Of a stretch of 18,227 nt of DNA, positions 7,849 to 15,200 are shown one piece after another (position 1 is the first letter of the stretch; the number at the start of each line of letters is the position of its first letter). The stretch is from Wenzhouxiangella sp. GTDB lineage: Bacteria > Pseudomonadota > Gammaproteobacteria > Xanthomonadales > Wenzhouxiangellaceae. The notes under the pieces were generated by a model, which saw only the letters and a list, made by a program, of their open reading frames with translations, was not told the DNA's origin and made no database searches. The stretch lies in the NCBI GenBank assembly GCA_007119095.1, contig SKQI01000095.1:1-18227 (forward strand), written 5' to 3'. The position numbers and the translations under genes are program-made.

Positions 7849-9483
7849 ATGCTGAAGATCGCGCTTGCCCAGGATGATTTCCTGGTTGGACACATTACAG
7901 GCAACAGGGATCGCATCCTCGAGCTGATCGAGGAGGCGCGTGATCGAGACGGCGCCGATCTGCTGGTCTTGCCCGAGCTGGCCTTGACAGGATATCCGCC
8001 CGAGGACCTGGTCCTGAGACCGGGGTTCATGCGTCGAACCGATGAAACCCTGCATCAGATTGCCGCGGCCGTGCGCGGCATTGATGTGATCGTCGGCCAT
8101 CCGCGAGCCGACGGGGAGCAGCGATACAACTCCGTCTCGTGGCTGCGCGATGGCCAAATCATCGGCCAGTACGACAAGTGGGACCTGCCAAACTACGCCG
8201 TGTTCGACGAGCGGCGCTACTTTGTGCCGGGCAGGGCGCCGCTGGTCGTCGAGGTGGCTGGCGTCAAGGTCGGAGTTCTTATCTGCGAAGACACCTGGAC
8301 TCCGGAGGCTGCTCGGGCAGCCGCCGATGCCGGCGCCCAGATCATTGTTTCGGCCAACGCCTCCCCCTACTACCAACGCAAGCACGAAGACCGCGCACGC
8401 GTGCTGACCGACCGTCACCGCGAGACCGGTCTGCCATTGATCTACCTGAACTGTGTTGGCGGTCAGGATGAGCTGGTTTTTGATGGCCACTCGATGGCCA
8501 TTGATGGACATGGCAGTCTGTCGCGCCCAGCGCCGTTGTGCGAAGAGACGCTGCTGCGAGTGGATTTTGAACCAGCTACCGGCCAGCTGCATTATCGTGA
8601 CTGGCGGGAGGGCGAAACTGAAGACCTGCCGGTGGTGTACCGGGTGCTACAGCGCGGCCTGCGCGATTACGCCGTGAAGAACAAGTTTTCTTCCGTGGTT
8701 CTGGGCCTGTCAGGCGGCATCGACTCAGCCCTGACTGCCGCCCTGGCGGCCGATGCGCTTGGGCCTGAAAACGTGCTTGCCGTCATGATGCCGTCTCGGC
8801 ATACCTCCGAGCTGTCGTTGATTCTGGCCACCGAACAGATCGATCAGCTTGGGCTTGCCCAGCATAATATTTCGATTGAACCGGTCTACCAGGCCCTGCA
8901 GAAGCAATTGGCCGAGGCTTTTGTCGGCACTCGCGAAAATTTCACTGAGGAAAACCTGCAGGCCAGGGCGCGCGGCAACATCATCATGGCCTTGTCGAAC
9001 AAATTCGGTCATCTGCCGCTGGCGACCAGCAACAAGAGCGAGTTGGCTACCGGCTATTCAACGATTTATGGCGATATGTGCGGTGGATTCAGCCCGCTCA
9101 AGGATTGCCTCAAGCAACTTGTTTATCAGCTCAGTCGCTGGCGCAACACGGTTTCGCCCGCCATTCCTGAGGGCGTGATCAAGCGCCCGCCCTCGGCTGA
9201 ACTGCGACCTGATCAGCTTGACCAGGACAGCCTGCCCCCTTACGAGATCCTGGATGAGATCATCACCCGATATGTGGAGCAGGATCAGCCGATTTCGGAA
9301 ATCGTGGACGCCGGCATTGATGAAAAACTGGTTCGGCGCGTGGCCGGCATGGTGCTGGCGGCCGAGTACAAGCGCCGTCAGGGCGCCCCGGGCCCGCGCA
9401 TTACCCGCAAGGCCTTTGGCCGCGACCGGCGCTATCCAATCACCTCAGGCTGGCGCGACAGCGGTATTGATCGAAGCGAATAG
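7849..9483 (+). CDS. nadE: Glutamine-dependent NAD(+) synthetase
   Basis: NadE amidates nicotinic acid adenine dinucleotide to NAD, using ammonia taken from glutamine in its own amidase domain. The chosen ATG gives 544 residues and the canonical opening MLKIALAQDDFLVG. An in-frame start at 7783 would add 22 residues lying across the inverted repeat and is unlikely. The N-terminal nitrilase-fold glutaminase has the catalytic triad E43 (LPELALTGYPPEDL), K110 (YDKWDLPN) and C146 (LICEDTW). The C-terminal synthetase has the ATP loop LSGGIDSALT (S288-S293 core) and NKSELATGYSTIYGDMCGGF. The C-terminus RRQGAPGPRITRKAFGRDRR is typical. It is the two-domain glutamine type, not the short ammonia type. 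Possible weak read-through from sucCD. Confidence 0.97.
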   Translation: MLKIALAQDDFLVGHITGNRDRILELIEEARDRDGADLLVLPELALTGYPPEDLVLRPGFMRRTDETLHQIAAAVRGIDVIVGHPRADGEQRYNSVSWLRDGQIIGQYDKWDLPNYAVFDERRYFVPGRAPLVVEVAGVKVGVLICEDTWTPEAARAAADAGAQIIVSANASPYYQRKHEDRARVLTDRHRETGLPLIYLNCVGGQDELVFDGHSMAIDGHGSLSRPAPLCEETLLRVDFEPATGQLHYRDWREGETEDLPVVYRVLQRGLRDYAVKNKFSSVVLGLSGGIDSALTAALAADALGPENVLAVMMPSRHTSELSLILATEQIDQLGLAQHNISIEPVYQALQKQLAEAFVGTRENFTEENLQARARGNIIMALSNKFGHLPLATSNKSELATGYSTIYGDMCGGFSPLKDCLKQLVYQLSRWRNTVSPAIPEGVIKRPPSAELRPDQLDQDSLPPYEILDEIITRYVEQDQPISEIVDAGIDEKLVRRVAGMVLAAEYKRRQGAPGPRITRKAFGRDRRYPITSGWRDSGIDRSE

Positions 9484-9556
9484 CGTGCCTGGTTAATGGT
9501 CGTGTCATTCGTCCTGGCTAACATGCCTGACTGGTTGAACCCGACGTGTCACTTTC

Positions 9557-9928
9557 GTGCGATTCAAACTGCTTTTGCTTGCAGCGATGCTGTTCGCTGC
9601 GCTTGCGCATGCCCAGGAACGGGACCCGACGCGCGATGAGCGCGTGGAGTCCGATGTGGTGCGCTACCTGAACGCCCACCAGACGGTGCCGGTGGTCGTG
9701 GTTGTCGGTGGCCGAGTGCGAGATGCCAGGGAGGTCTGGCAAGGCCTGGGACGTCAGATTCGCGGAGTTTATGGCGAAATGGGTCCGCCACCGAACTCGC
9801 AAGGTGAGTTTTTCGCCGAGCTTAATCGTTTTGGGCTGATGTTGTTGCTGGGCTATTCGCAGGTAGAAGCCGTCTATCTGACCTTTGAAGCCACTCGCCC
9901 CGGCGACGATGACCGGTCGAATCCATAG
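9557..9928 (+). CDS. Small secreted protein of unknown function
   Basis: 123 residues; I do not recognise a family. The start is GTG; no upstream in-frame start fits, and the first internal ATG would destroy the signal peptide. A clear Sec signal is visible: MRFK, a hydrophobic run LLLLAAMLFAALA, then AHA before Q20, a good signal peptidase I site. There is no lipobox cysteine and the mature part has no cysteine. The mature protein has a beta-like VPVVVVVGGRV segment (about 49-59), a charged amphipathic stretch, PPPNSQGEFFAEL, then LMLLLGYSQVEAVYLTFEA, and an acidic tail. It is probably periplasmic. It lies between nadE (73-bp gap) and aceK (108-bp gap) on the same strand. No strong ribosome site is seen. 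The intact signal peptide supports a real gene. Confidence 0.7.
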   Translation: MRFKLLLLAAMLFAALAHAQERDPTRDERVESDVVRYLNAHQTVPVVVVVGGRVRDAREVWQGLGRQIRGVYGEMGPPPNSQGEFFAELNRFGLMLLLGYSQVEAVYLTFEATRPGDDDRSNP

Positions 9929-10036
9929 CTGTCAAACTTCAGCCATGCTGGTTCCACCGGTTACAATCAAGGGGAAAATCAAGGCGGCCATGCATGTTTG
10001 CAACCAATTCCAGTCTTTGTGTCTATGCCCGGTTGA

Positions 10037-11788
10037 ATGGCAATGGCTGAGTCCAGCCGGGCGCGCCTGATTCGCGGCGCGGCAGCGCTGCTCAAGGATG
10101 CCTTCGAGGACTACAACGCAAGCTTTTCCGACATTACCCGTCGTGCCCGACGTCGCTTTGAGAATGCCGATCGTGCCGGCATGCAGCGCGACGTAATCGC
10201 GCGGCTGACCCTGTATGACCGCTCGGCCGACCGGGCCATTGACCGCCTGGAACAGCATCTGAGTGAGCGTCTTTTTTCCAGGACGCTATGGCGCGACATT
10301 CGTCGGCTCTATGGTGAACTGATCGAAGATCAGATCGATGCTGAACTGTACAAGACCTTCTTCAATACCGTCACCCGACGTATGTTCAAGACCCGCGGTG
10401 TGGATTCGGCCATTGAATTCGTTGCGCTGGACATTGAGCCAACAGACCGCATCACCCATCCCGTGGCACGGCATACCTATTCGGTCAGTGACGATCTGGA
10501 ACGTGCTTTTGCCCAGATTCTTGACGATCAGGACTTCAGTTTGCCTTACGGTGACCTGGCCGCCGATGCTGCCGCCCTGGCTGAGCGCCTGGGCCAGTCA
10601 TTTTCCGAACATGGCGAGGCCAGGGTGCTTGCCATCGAGTTGCTCGATACCGTGTTTTACCGTGAGGGCCGCGCGTACCTGGTGGGGCGGGCGATTGGCT
10701 CTGGCCGTTATCTGCCCTGTGTCATTGCGCTGCGCCGGGTCGACGATGGAATTCGCGCCGAGGCTTTATTGACCCGGCGCCAGCAGGTCAGCATCCTGTT
10801 TGGCTACACCTTCAGCTACTTCCTGGTCGACCTGGAAACCGTAGGCGATGCGGTCGTGTTTTTGCGCACGCTGCTGCCCGACAAGCCTACCGACGAGCTT
10901 TATACCGTGCTGGGTCGGGCCAAGCAGGGCAAGACCGAGCGCTACCGGGTGTTTTTCCGGCATTTGCAGGGGTCCAGCAAGGACAACCTGGTCGAGGCCG
11001 ACGGCGTGCGGGGCCTGGTCATGCTGGTGTTCACCCTGCCAGGCGTGCCGGTGGTGTTCAAACTGATTCGCGACCGCTTCGCCCCAGTCAAGAAGTTTGG
11101 TCGCCGGCAGGTGCTGGACCGGTATCGCCTGGTGTTTCGACACGACCGGGTGGGTCGCTTGATTGATGCTCAGGAGTTTCGTGACCTGCGTTTTCCGCTG
11201 GCGCGCTTTTCACCCGCGTTGCTGGAAGAGCTGCAAGCCGAGTGCGCGAGAATCATCCAGTTCGACGGAGATTCGCTGGTGATTCGTCACTGCTATGTCG
11301 AACGCCGGCTGCGGCCCCTGGATCTCTACGTATCCGAAAACGACGAGGCGACTAGCCGCTCGGCGGTGCTTGACTATGGACAGGCCCTGGTTGACCTGGC
11401 CCGATCCAATATCTTTGCCGGTGACCTGTTACTGAAGAATTTCGGTGTAACCCGTTCAGGCCGGGTGATTTTCTACGATTACGATGAGCTGCGGCTGATG
11501 TCGGAGTGCCGCTTTCGGCGCCTGCCGCCGTCGCGCGACGATCTGCATGAGTTCAGCGATGAACCGTGGTTTCACGTTGGCGACAACGACGTGTTCCCTG
11601 AGCAGTTTCCGCGCTTCATGGGTCTGAGCGAACCCCATCTGGCACTGCTGGAGGAGCGGCACGGCCACGTCTTCGATCCGGCCTGGTGGCAGGATGTGCA
11701 GGATCGTCTGAAAGACGGCGGCACGCTGGACGTGCCGCCGTTTGCTTCAGACGCCTTGTTGCAGCGACCCCGTCAGCCGGGTGGCTGA
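10037..11788 (+). CDS. aceK: Isocitrate dehydrogenase kinase/phosphatase
   Basis: AceK both phosphorylates and dephosphorylates isocitrate dehydrogenase on one serine, setting carbon flow between the TCA cycle and the glyoxylate shunt. It has 583 residues, within the usual 570-600. An N-terminal regulatory region is followed by the kinase-like domain: K342 in VPVVFKLIRDRFAP, HDRVGRLID with D377, AGDLLLKNFGVTR with D463 and N468, and FYDYDE with D481. These match E. coli K336, D371, D457, N462 and D475 with a constant offset of six. The start is ATG 10037, with ATG 10043 as a close alternative; there is no clear ribosome site. In enterics aceK follows aceBA; here it stands alone. The last 16 bases overlap the facing DUF805 gene. 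Confidence 0.97.
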   Translation: MAMAESSRARLIRGAAALLKDAFEDYNASFSDITRRARRRFENADRAGMQRDVIARLTLYDRSADRAIDRLEQHLSERLFSRTLWRDIRRLYGELIEDQIDAELYKTFFNTVTRRMFKTRGVDSAIEFVALDIEPTDRITHPVARHTYSVSDDLERAFAQILDDQDFSLPYGDLAADAAALAERLGQSFSEHGEARVLAIELLDTVFYREGRAYLVGRAIGSGRYLPCVIALRRVDDGIRAEALLTRRQQVSILFGYTFSYFLVDLETVGDAVVFLRTLLPDKPTDELYTVLGRAKQGKTERYRVFFRHLQGSSKDNLVEADGVRGLVMLVFTLPGVPVVFKLIRDRFAPVKKFGRRQVLDRYRLVFRHDRVGRLIDAQEFRDLRFPLARFSPALLEELQAECARIIQFDGDSLVIRHCYVERRLRPLDLYVSENDEATSRSAVLDYGQALVDLARSNIFAGDLLLKNFGVTRSGRVIFYDYDELRLMSECRFRRLPPSRDDLHEFSDEPWFHVGDNDVFPEQFPRFMGLSEPHLALLEERHGHVFDPAWWQDVQDRLKDGGTLDVPPFASDALLQRPRQPGG

Positions 11789-12129
11789 GCAGCAGGTGGT
11801 GCGCCGAAGCGATTGCTGTCACTGCTGCCTGGCAGAGCCAGCAAGATCAGCAGAATGATGCCACCGACCACGGGAATGAAGCCGATCAGAATGAACCAAC
11901 CCGATTTGTCGGTATCGTGAAGTCGCCTGACAGCGGCTGCAATGTAGGGAACGATGGTGCCGAGTACGTAGATGAGGTAAATGATGCCGAAGAAGTTGAC
12001 TCGGGTGCTGATTGCAAACAGCACGATCAGAATGATGAAATGGATCAAAAAAAACATCCAGAACTCCGGCCGGCCGGCCCGACCCGAGAATTCAGCGTAT
12101 TTCTTGAGGACTGCAAGATACCAACTCAT
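11773..12129 (-). CDS. DUF805 family inner-membrane protein
   Basis: 118 residues, resembling the YhaH/DUF805 family of small inner-membrane proteins of unknown function. Visible family hallmarks are the opening YAEFSGRAGRPEFWMF (residues 11-26), the helix FLIHFIILIVLFAIS, and the RRLHDTDKSGWF motif (68-79) between hydrophobic segments. The helix ILIGFIPVVGGIILLILLAL follows, and the tail GAPPAAQPPG is proline/alanine-rich. AAGGAAG lies 7 bases before the ATG, a good ribosome site. It faces aceK, and its stop lies inside aceK, a 16-base convergent overlap. The role is unknown; nothing in the context assigns one. Confidence 0.88.
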   Translation of the reverse strand: MSWYLAVLKKYAEFSGRAGRPEFWMFFLIHFIILIVLFAISTRVNFFGIIYLIYVLGTIVPYIAAAVRRLHDTDKSGWFILIGFIPVVGGIILLILLALPGSSDSNRFGAPPAAQPPG

Positions 12130-12300
12130 GCGGTTACTTCCTTGGAAGACTGCTTCCGTTTCGCGTTAACTTGACCCAAATGATCCATGGGACTCGAATT
12201 CCCTGCCAGTGTGATGGTACGCGTTTTCCCACCAGACAGGCAACGGGCTTGGACAGCCTGACGTGTTAGCATCTCGGCTGTGTTCCAGTTGGGAGGTCTG

Positions 12301-13002
12301 ATGGCGTCTCCGAAGGCCGTTGTTCGCCTGGATTCCGTGCCCGCCTGGACTATTGCATTCGGCCTGCTGTTTTTGCTGTTGGCATGGGCCAAGACCACCC
12401 AGGTCGGGCGGGATGTCGACCTCGCTGTTCTGACTGCCCTGCAATCCGATGGTGACAGTATCGTGCCGCGCGGGCCCGACTGGCTGCTTGAGGCTTTTCG
12501 AGATCTGACTGCTCTGGGCAGTCTCAGTGTGCTGGCATAGGGAAGCCTGGTCGGTACCGGATGGTTGCTGCTGCTTGGGCTGTGGCGAGTATGGCTGCTG
12601 GCTGTTGCGGGCGTTATCGGCGGAACCGCAGTCAGTTTTGGCCTCAAGCTGTTGTTCAGCAGGCCACGACCTGAACTACTGAGCGAACCGACCCAGGTCT
12701 TCACCAGTTCATTCCCCAGCAGCCATGCCATGGCATCTCTGGTTACCTGGCTGGTGGTGGCTTGGGTGATCATGCTGGGCGTCAGGCAACCGGGTTTACG
12801 CTGGTTTCTCGGGCTGTCTGCATTGTTTGTCAGCCTGATCGCGGGTTTCAGTCGGGTCTACCTCGGTGTCCACTGGCCAAGTGACGTGCTCGCCGGCTGG
12901 GTTGCTGGGTTGGCCTGGTTGGGGGTGTGTGCCTGGTTGGTACAGGGAGCGCTTACGCGCTGGGTTGCCTCCGAGTATCGGGCTCTGGACAGGGCCGGGT
13001 AG
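12301..13002 (+). pseudogene. PAP2-family membrane phosphatase interrupted by an in-frame amber codon
   Basis: The reading frame runs 12301-13002 (233 positions) with one TAG at codon 80 (12538-12540) and no frameshift. On both sides the translation matches PAP2 phosphatases: RDLTALGSLSVLA just before the stop; GSLVGTGW and then membrane helices after it. All three catalytic motifs follow: KLLFSRPRP (K-x6-RP), FPSSHAMAS (PSGH-type with Ser for Gly), and SRVYLGVHWPSD (SR-x5-H). The family removes phosphate from lipid phosphates such as phosphatidic acid or undecaprenyl diphosphate. The start has GGGAGG 4 bases upstream. After the stop, the only near start is a TTG at 12565 without a ribosome site. 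It could be a true nonsense mutation, a base error (TGG or CAG to TAG), or suppressed read-through. It leads a four-gene cluster. Confidence 0.85.
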
Positions 13003-13008
13003 CTTGCG

Positions 13009-13818
13009 ATGGGTGTGGTTTCCGCCACAGGTCGTTCCCTGGTCGACATGCTGGCCAGAACCGGATATGTTGCCAAGGGCTTGGTTTACTTGGCGGTGGG
13101 TGTGCTTTCCCTGATGGCCTTGATGGGCTTTGCCGAGGGCCGTGTTACCGGGGTTGGAGGAGCCATTCATGTGATGGGACGAAACATGCCCGGTCGCTGG
13201 GGTTTCGGCCTGCTTGCCTTCGGTTTGGCTGCCCATGTGTTTTGGCGGTTTTATCAAGCTGTTCTCGACCCGGCGGAGAAAGGCCACGGCTGGCGTGCAT
13301 TGATCCAGCGTGGTGGTTTCCTGGTTAGCGCCGGTGTCTACCTGTCGCTGGTGATGGTGACCCTGAGCGCAGTTACCGGTCTGGCCAGCAGTCCGGAGTC
13401 GTCAACCGATGCTGCCGAGCGCGTTCTGACCTGGCCCGGCGGTCGTGTTCTGGTTGGCCTGGTCGGTCTTGCAGTGGTCGGTGTGGGTGTATACCAGTGC
13501 TGGCGTGCACTGACCCAGCCTTTTCGTGAACGCTGGCTGGCCGTCGAAGGCTTACCTGCAGTGAAAGCAGTGCTGGCCTGGATCGGCAGCCTGGGCATTG
13601 GGATGCGTGCCATACTTTTTTTGTTCCTGGGCTGGACTTTGCTGCGCGCCGGTTGGTTTGCCAGCAGCGATGAGATGGCCGATGTTGCAACCAGCCTGTG
13701 GCGGCTGCTGGAAAGTGATCAGTACGGGCAACTGATGCTGGCAATCGTCGCCTGCGGATTGTCAATGTATGGCGTATATTGCTTCAGCAACGCAGCCCTG
13801 CGAAAAATCGAAGCCTGA
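13009..13818 (+). CDS. DUF1206 family membrane protein
   Basis: 269 residues with about six membrane helices. It is built from three related two-helix units, each opening with a similar segment: ARTGYVAKGLVYLAVG (residues 16-31), QRGGFLVSAGVYLSL (about 97-111) and IGSLGIGMRAILFLFLG (about 191-207). This threefold R/G-G-x-x-A-x-G-Y pattern is the mark of DUF1206, an uncharacterised bacterial membrane family. It starts 6 bases after the PAP2 stop and ends 5 bases before the lipid kinase, so the three genes should share a transcript. No catalytic motif is visible. The family is not known to be an enzyme; a role with lipid metabolism would be inference from neighbours only. Confidence 0.85.
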   Translation: MGVVSATGRSLVDMLARTGYVAKGLVYLAVGVLSLMALMGFAEGRVTGVGGAIHVMGRNMPGRWGFGLLAFGLAAHVFWRFYQAVLDPAEKGHGWRALIQRGGFLVSAGVYLSLVMVTLSAVTGLASSPESSTDAAERVLTWPGGRVLVGLVGLAVVGVGVYQCWRALTQPFRERWLAVEGLPAVKAVLAWIGSLGIGMRAILFLFLGWTLLRAGWFASSDEMADVATSLWRLLESDQYGQLMLAIVACGLSMYGVYCFSNAALRKIEA

Positions 13819-13823
13819 GCCTC

Positions 13824-14687
13824 ATGAAAAGCTTGCTAGTAACCAATCCCGGCAGTCGTTGCGGTGACAAAGGCATCGAAGAGATAGAGGCTCGCCTGCA
13901 GCGCTGGGGCGAGCTTGTCAGGGTCAACCCCGAACAACCGGAGGACTTGCCGGAAGCCATCTTGGAGCACGGCAAGCAGGTTGATCAGATCATCCTCGGC
14001 GGCGGCGATGGTACCGTGAACCTGGCCCTTGATGCGTTGCTGGAGGTTGATCGACCGTTGGGCTTGTTGCCCATGGGAACGGCCAATGACCTGGCCAGGT
14101 CGCTGAACATTCCTGATGATCTGGAGCAAGCGTTGAATATCGTGCTACGCGGACATCAGCGTCGGATCGATATTGCTTTTGCCAACGATGTCAGCTTCAT
14201 CAATGCCATTGGCATGGGTCTCGGTCCGCAAATGACCCGGGAAATGGATAGCGAAACCAAGGCTCAGTTCGGCGTGGTCGCGTATCTGGTCGGCATCGTC
14301 CGGGCTTTTCACAAGCAGCGCGGTTTCGCTGCGCAAGTGGACGGCGGAAGTTGTAGATTTGACGGCCGGTTCCTTCAGATCACCGTCGCCAACGGCATCC
14401 ACTACGGCGGCGGCATGACCGTGGCCGAAGATGCCAAGATAGATGACGGTTTGCTGGATGTGCTGCTGGTGCCCGAACAGAGCCGGCTTGCCTTGCTGGC
14501 CAGCGCGCTCAGATTCCGCCTTGGGCAGACTCGTGACGCGGACAATCTGGTTCATCGGCGCTGCAAGGCTCTCAGAATCGAGACCGATCCCCCGCTTGCA
14601 ATAACCGCTGACGGCGAATTTCTGGCAGAAACACCCGTGGAGTGCAAAGTGCGCAGACACGCGCTGGCGGTCTACACTCCGGAGTAA
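13824..14687 (+). CDS. Diacylglycerol kinase/YegS-type lipid kinase
   Basis: A soluble DAGK-catalytic-fold lipid kinase of 287 residues from the ATG at 13824, which gives the normal family opening MKSLLVTNPGSRCG. A start 15 codons upstream would overlap the DUF1206 gene and is unlikely. The nucleotide-binding motif ILGGGDGTVNLALDAL (57-72) and GLLPMGTANDLARSLNIP (80-97) are both intact. The second, beta-rich domain has IHYGGGMTVAEDAKIDDGLL. The C-terminus ends ITADGEFLAETPVECKV, typical of the family. The family phosphorylates diacylglycerol, phosphatidylglycerol or related lipids on the inner membrane; the exact substrate cannot be read. It lies downstream of PAP2, whose reaction would be the reverse. 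Not the small membrane-embedded DgkA. Confidence 0.93.
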   Translation: MKSLLVTNPGSRCGDKGIEEIEARLQRWGELVRVNPEQPEDLPEAILEHGKQVDQIILGGGDGTVNLALDALLEVDRPLGLLPMGTANDLARSLNIPDDLEQALNIVLRGHQRRIDIAFANDVSFINAIGMGLGPQMTREMDSETKAQFGVVAYLVGIVRAFHKQRGFAAQVDGGSCRFDGRFLQITVANGIHYGGGMTVAEDAKIDDGLLDVLLVPEQSRLALLASALRFRLGQTRDADNLVHRRCKALRIETDPPLAITADGEFLAETPVECKVRRHALAVYTPE

Positions 14688-14713
14688 GGATTGCTATTGC
14701 AAGGAAGGCCACT

Positions 14714-15148
14714 ATGTCTCTGATGATGTCCGACGAACACGCCGCTTTGCTGGAAGCGGGTCGCCTCAGCCGGTCGCTTGGTTTCCGCTACCAGCAGGCG
14801 AGGGAAGAATTGCTCGAGCCCGGTGAGCTGGCGCAACGGCTCGAAAAAAGACAGCATGCGCATCATCAGGCTCAGACCCGGCTGGATGATCTCGCCCGGC
14901 AGCTGGAGCTGCTGCCGCGGCAGGCTGACGATGAATTGACCGACCTGCGTCGGCTCGGCGACTGGGTGCTCAGTGCCCTGGATGATGCAGTTCAGCAGAA
15001 GTTGCTCAATCAGTTCATCAAGGAAGAACGCGACTTCCTTGAGCAACTTGATTGTGCTGCGGGTGACCGAAACCTCACCGACCCCCTCGGCGAGCTGATC
15101 GAGTCAACCCGTCAATTCATCGAAGCTACGCAATCAAACGACAAGTAG
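14714..15148 (+). CDS. Coiled-coil protein of unknown function
   Basis: 144 residues; I do not recognise a family. The ATG at 14714 is chosen because AAGGAAGG ends 5 bases before it; a longer start at 14642 would overlap the kinase gene. There is no signal peptide or membrane helix. The protein is charged and helical. Heptad-like spacing is visible through LAQRLEKRQHAHHQAQTRL (about 37-55) and LDDLARQLELLPRQ, and again in VQQKLLNQFIKEERDFLEQL (about 93-112). It is rich in Gln, Glu, Leu and Arg. It follows the lipid kinase by 26 bases and closes the cluster before a strong hairpin. It could be a cytosolic scaffold or partner of the membrane proteins upstream; that is inference. Confidence 0.75.
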   Translation: MSLMMSDEHAALLEAGRLSRSLGFRYQQAREELLEPGELAQRLEKRQHAHHQAQTRLDDLARQLELLPRQADDELTDLRRLGDWVLSALDDAVQQKLLNQFIKEERDFLEQLDCAAGDRNLTDPLGELIESTRQFIEATQSNDK

Positions 15149-15158
15149 CCAGCATCAA

Positions 15159-15185
15159 ACCCGGCAAGCAAACGCCTTGCCGGGT
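15159..15185. terminator. Hairpin terminator-like element between convergent genes
   Basis: ACCCGGCAAG (15159-15168) and CTTGCCGGGT (15176-15185) form a perfect 10-base stem around a 7-base loop. It sits 10 bases past the coiled-coil gene stop and 15 bases past the aspartate aminotransferase stop on the other strand. Neither side has a long U-tract (minus strand has only TTTG), so it is best read as a likely bidirectional terminator of the short-tail kind. Confidence 0.65.
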
Positions 15186-15200
15186 AGCTCTGTCTGCTGC

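Noticed and set aside
7092..8030. A 312-codon minus-strand open frame across sucD and the start of nadE
   Set aside because: It spans two well-supported plus-strand genes and their gap and has no domain.
9950..10036. A promoter for aceK (TACAAT near 9965, or TTGCAA near 9999)
   Set aside because: Neither hexamer has an acceptable partner at normal spacing.
12126..12773. A 215-codon minus-strand open frame across the PAP2 gene
   Set aside because: I considered it as a real gene that would make the amber codon irrelevant, but its translation is Ser/Thr/Arg-rich without a domain, while the plus strand shows all three PAP2 motifs.
12565..13002. A separate short PAP2 gene starting at TTG 12565
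   Set aside because: The TTG has no ribosome site, it would lack the N-terminal helix, and the upstream reading is in the same frame and homologous to the same family.
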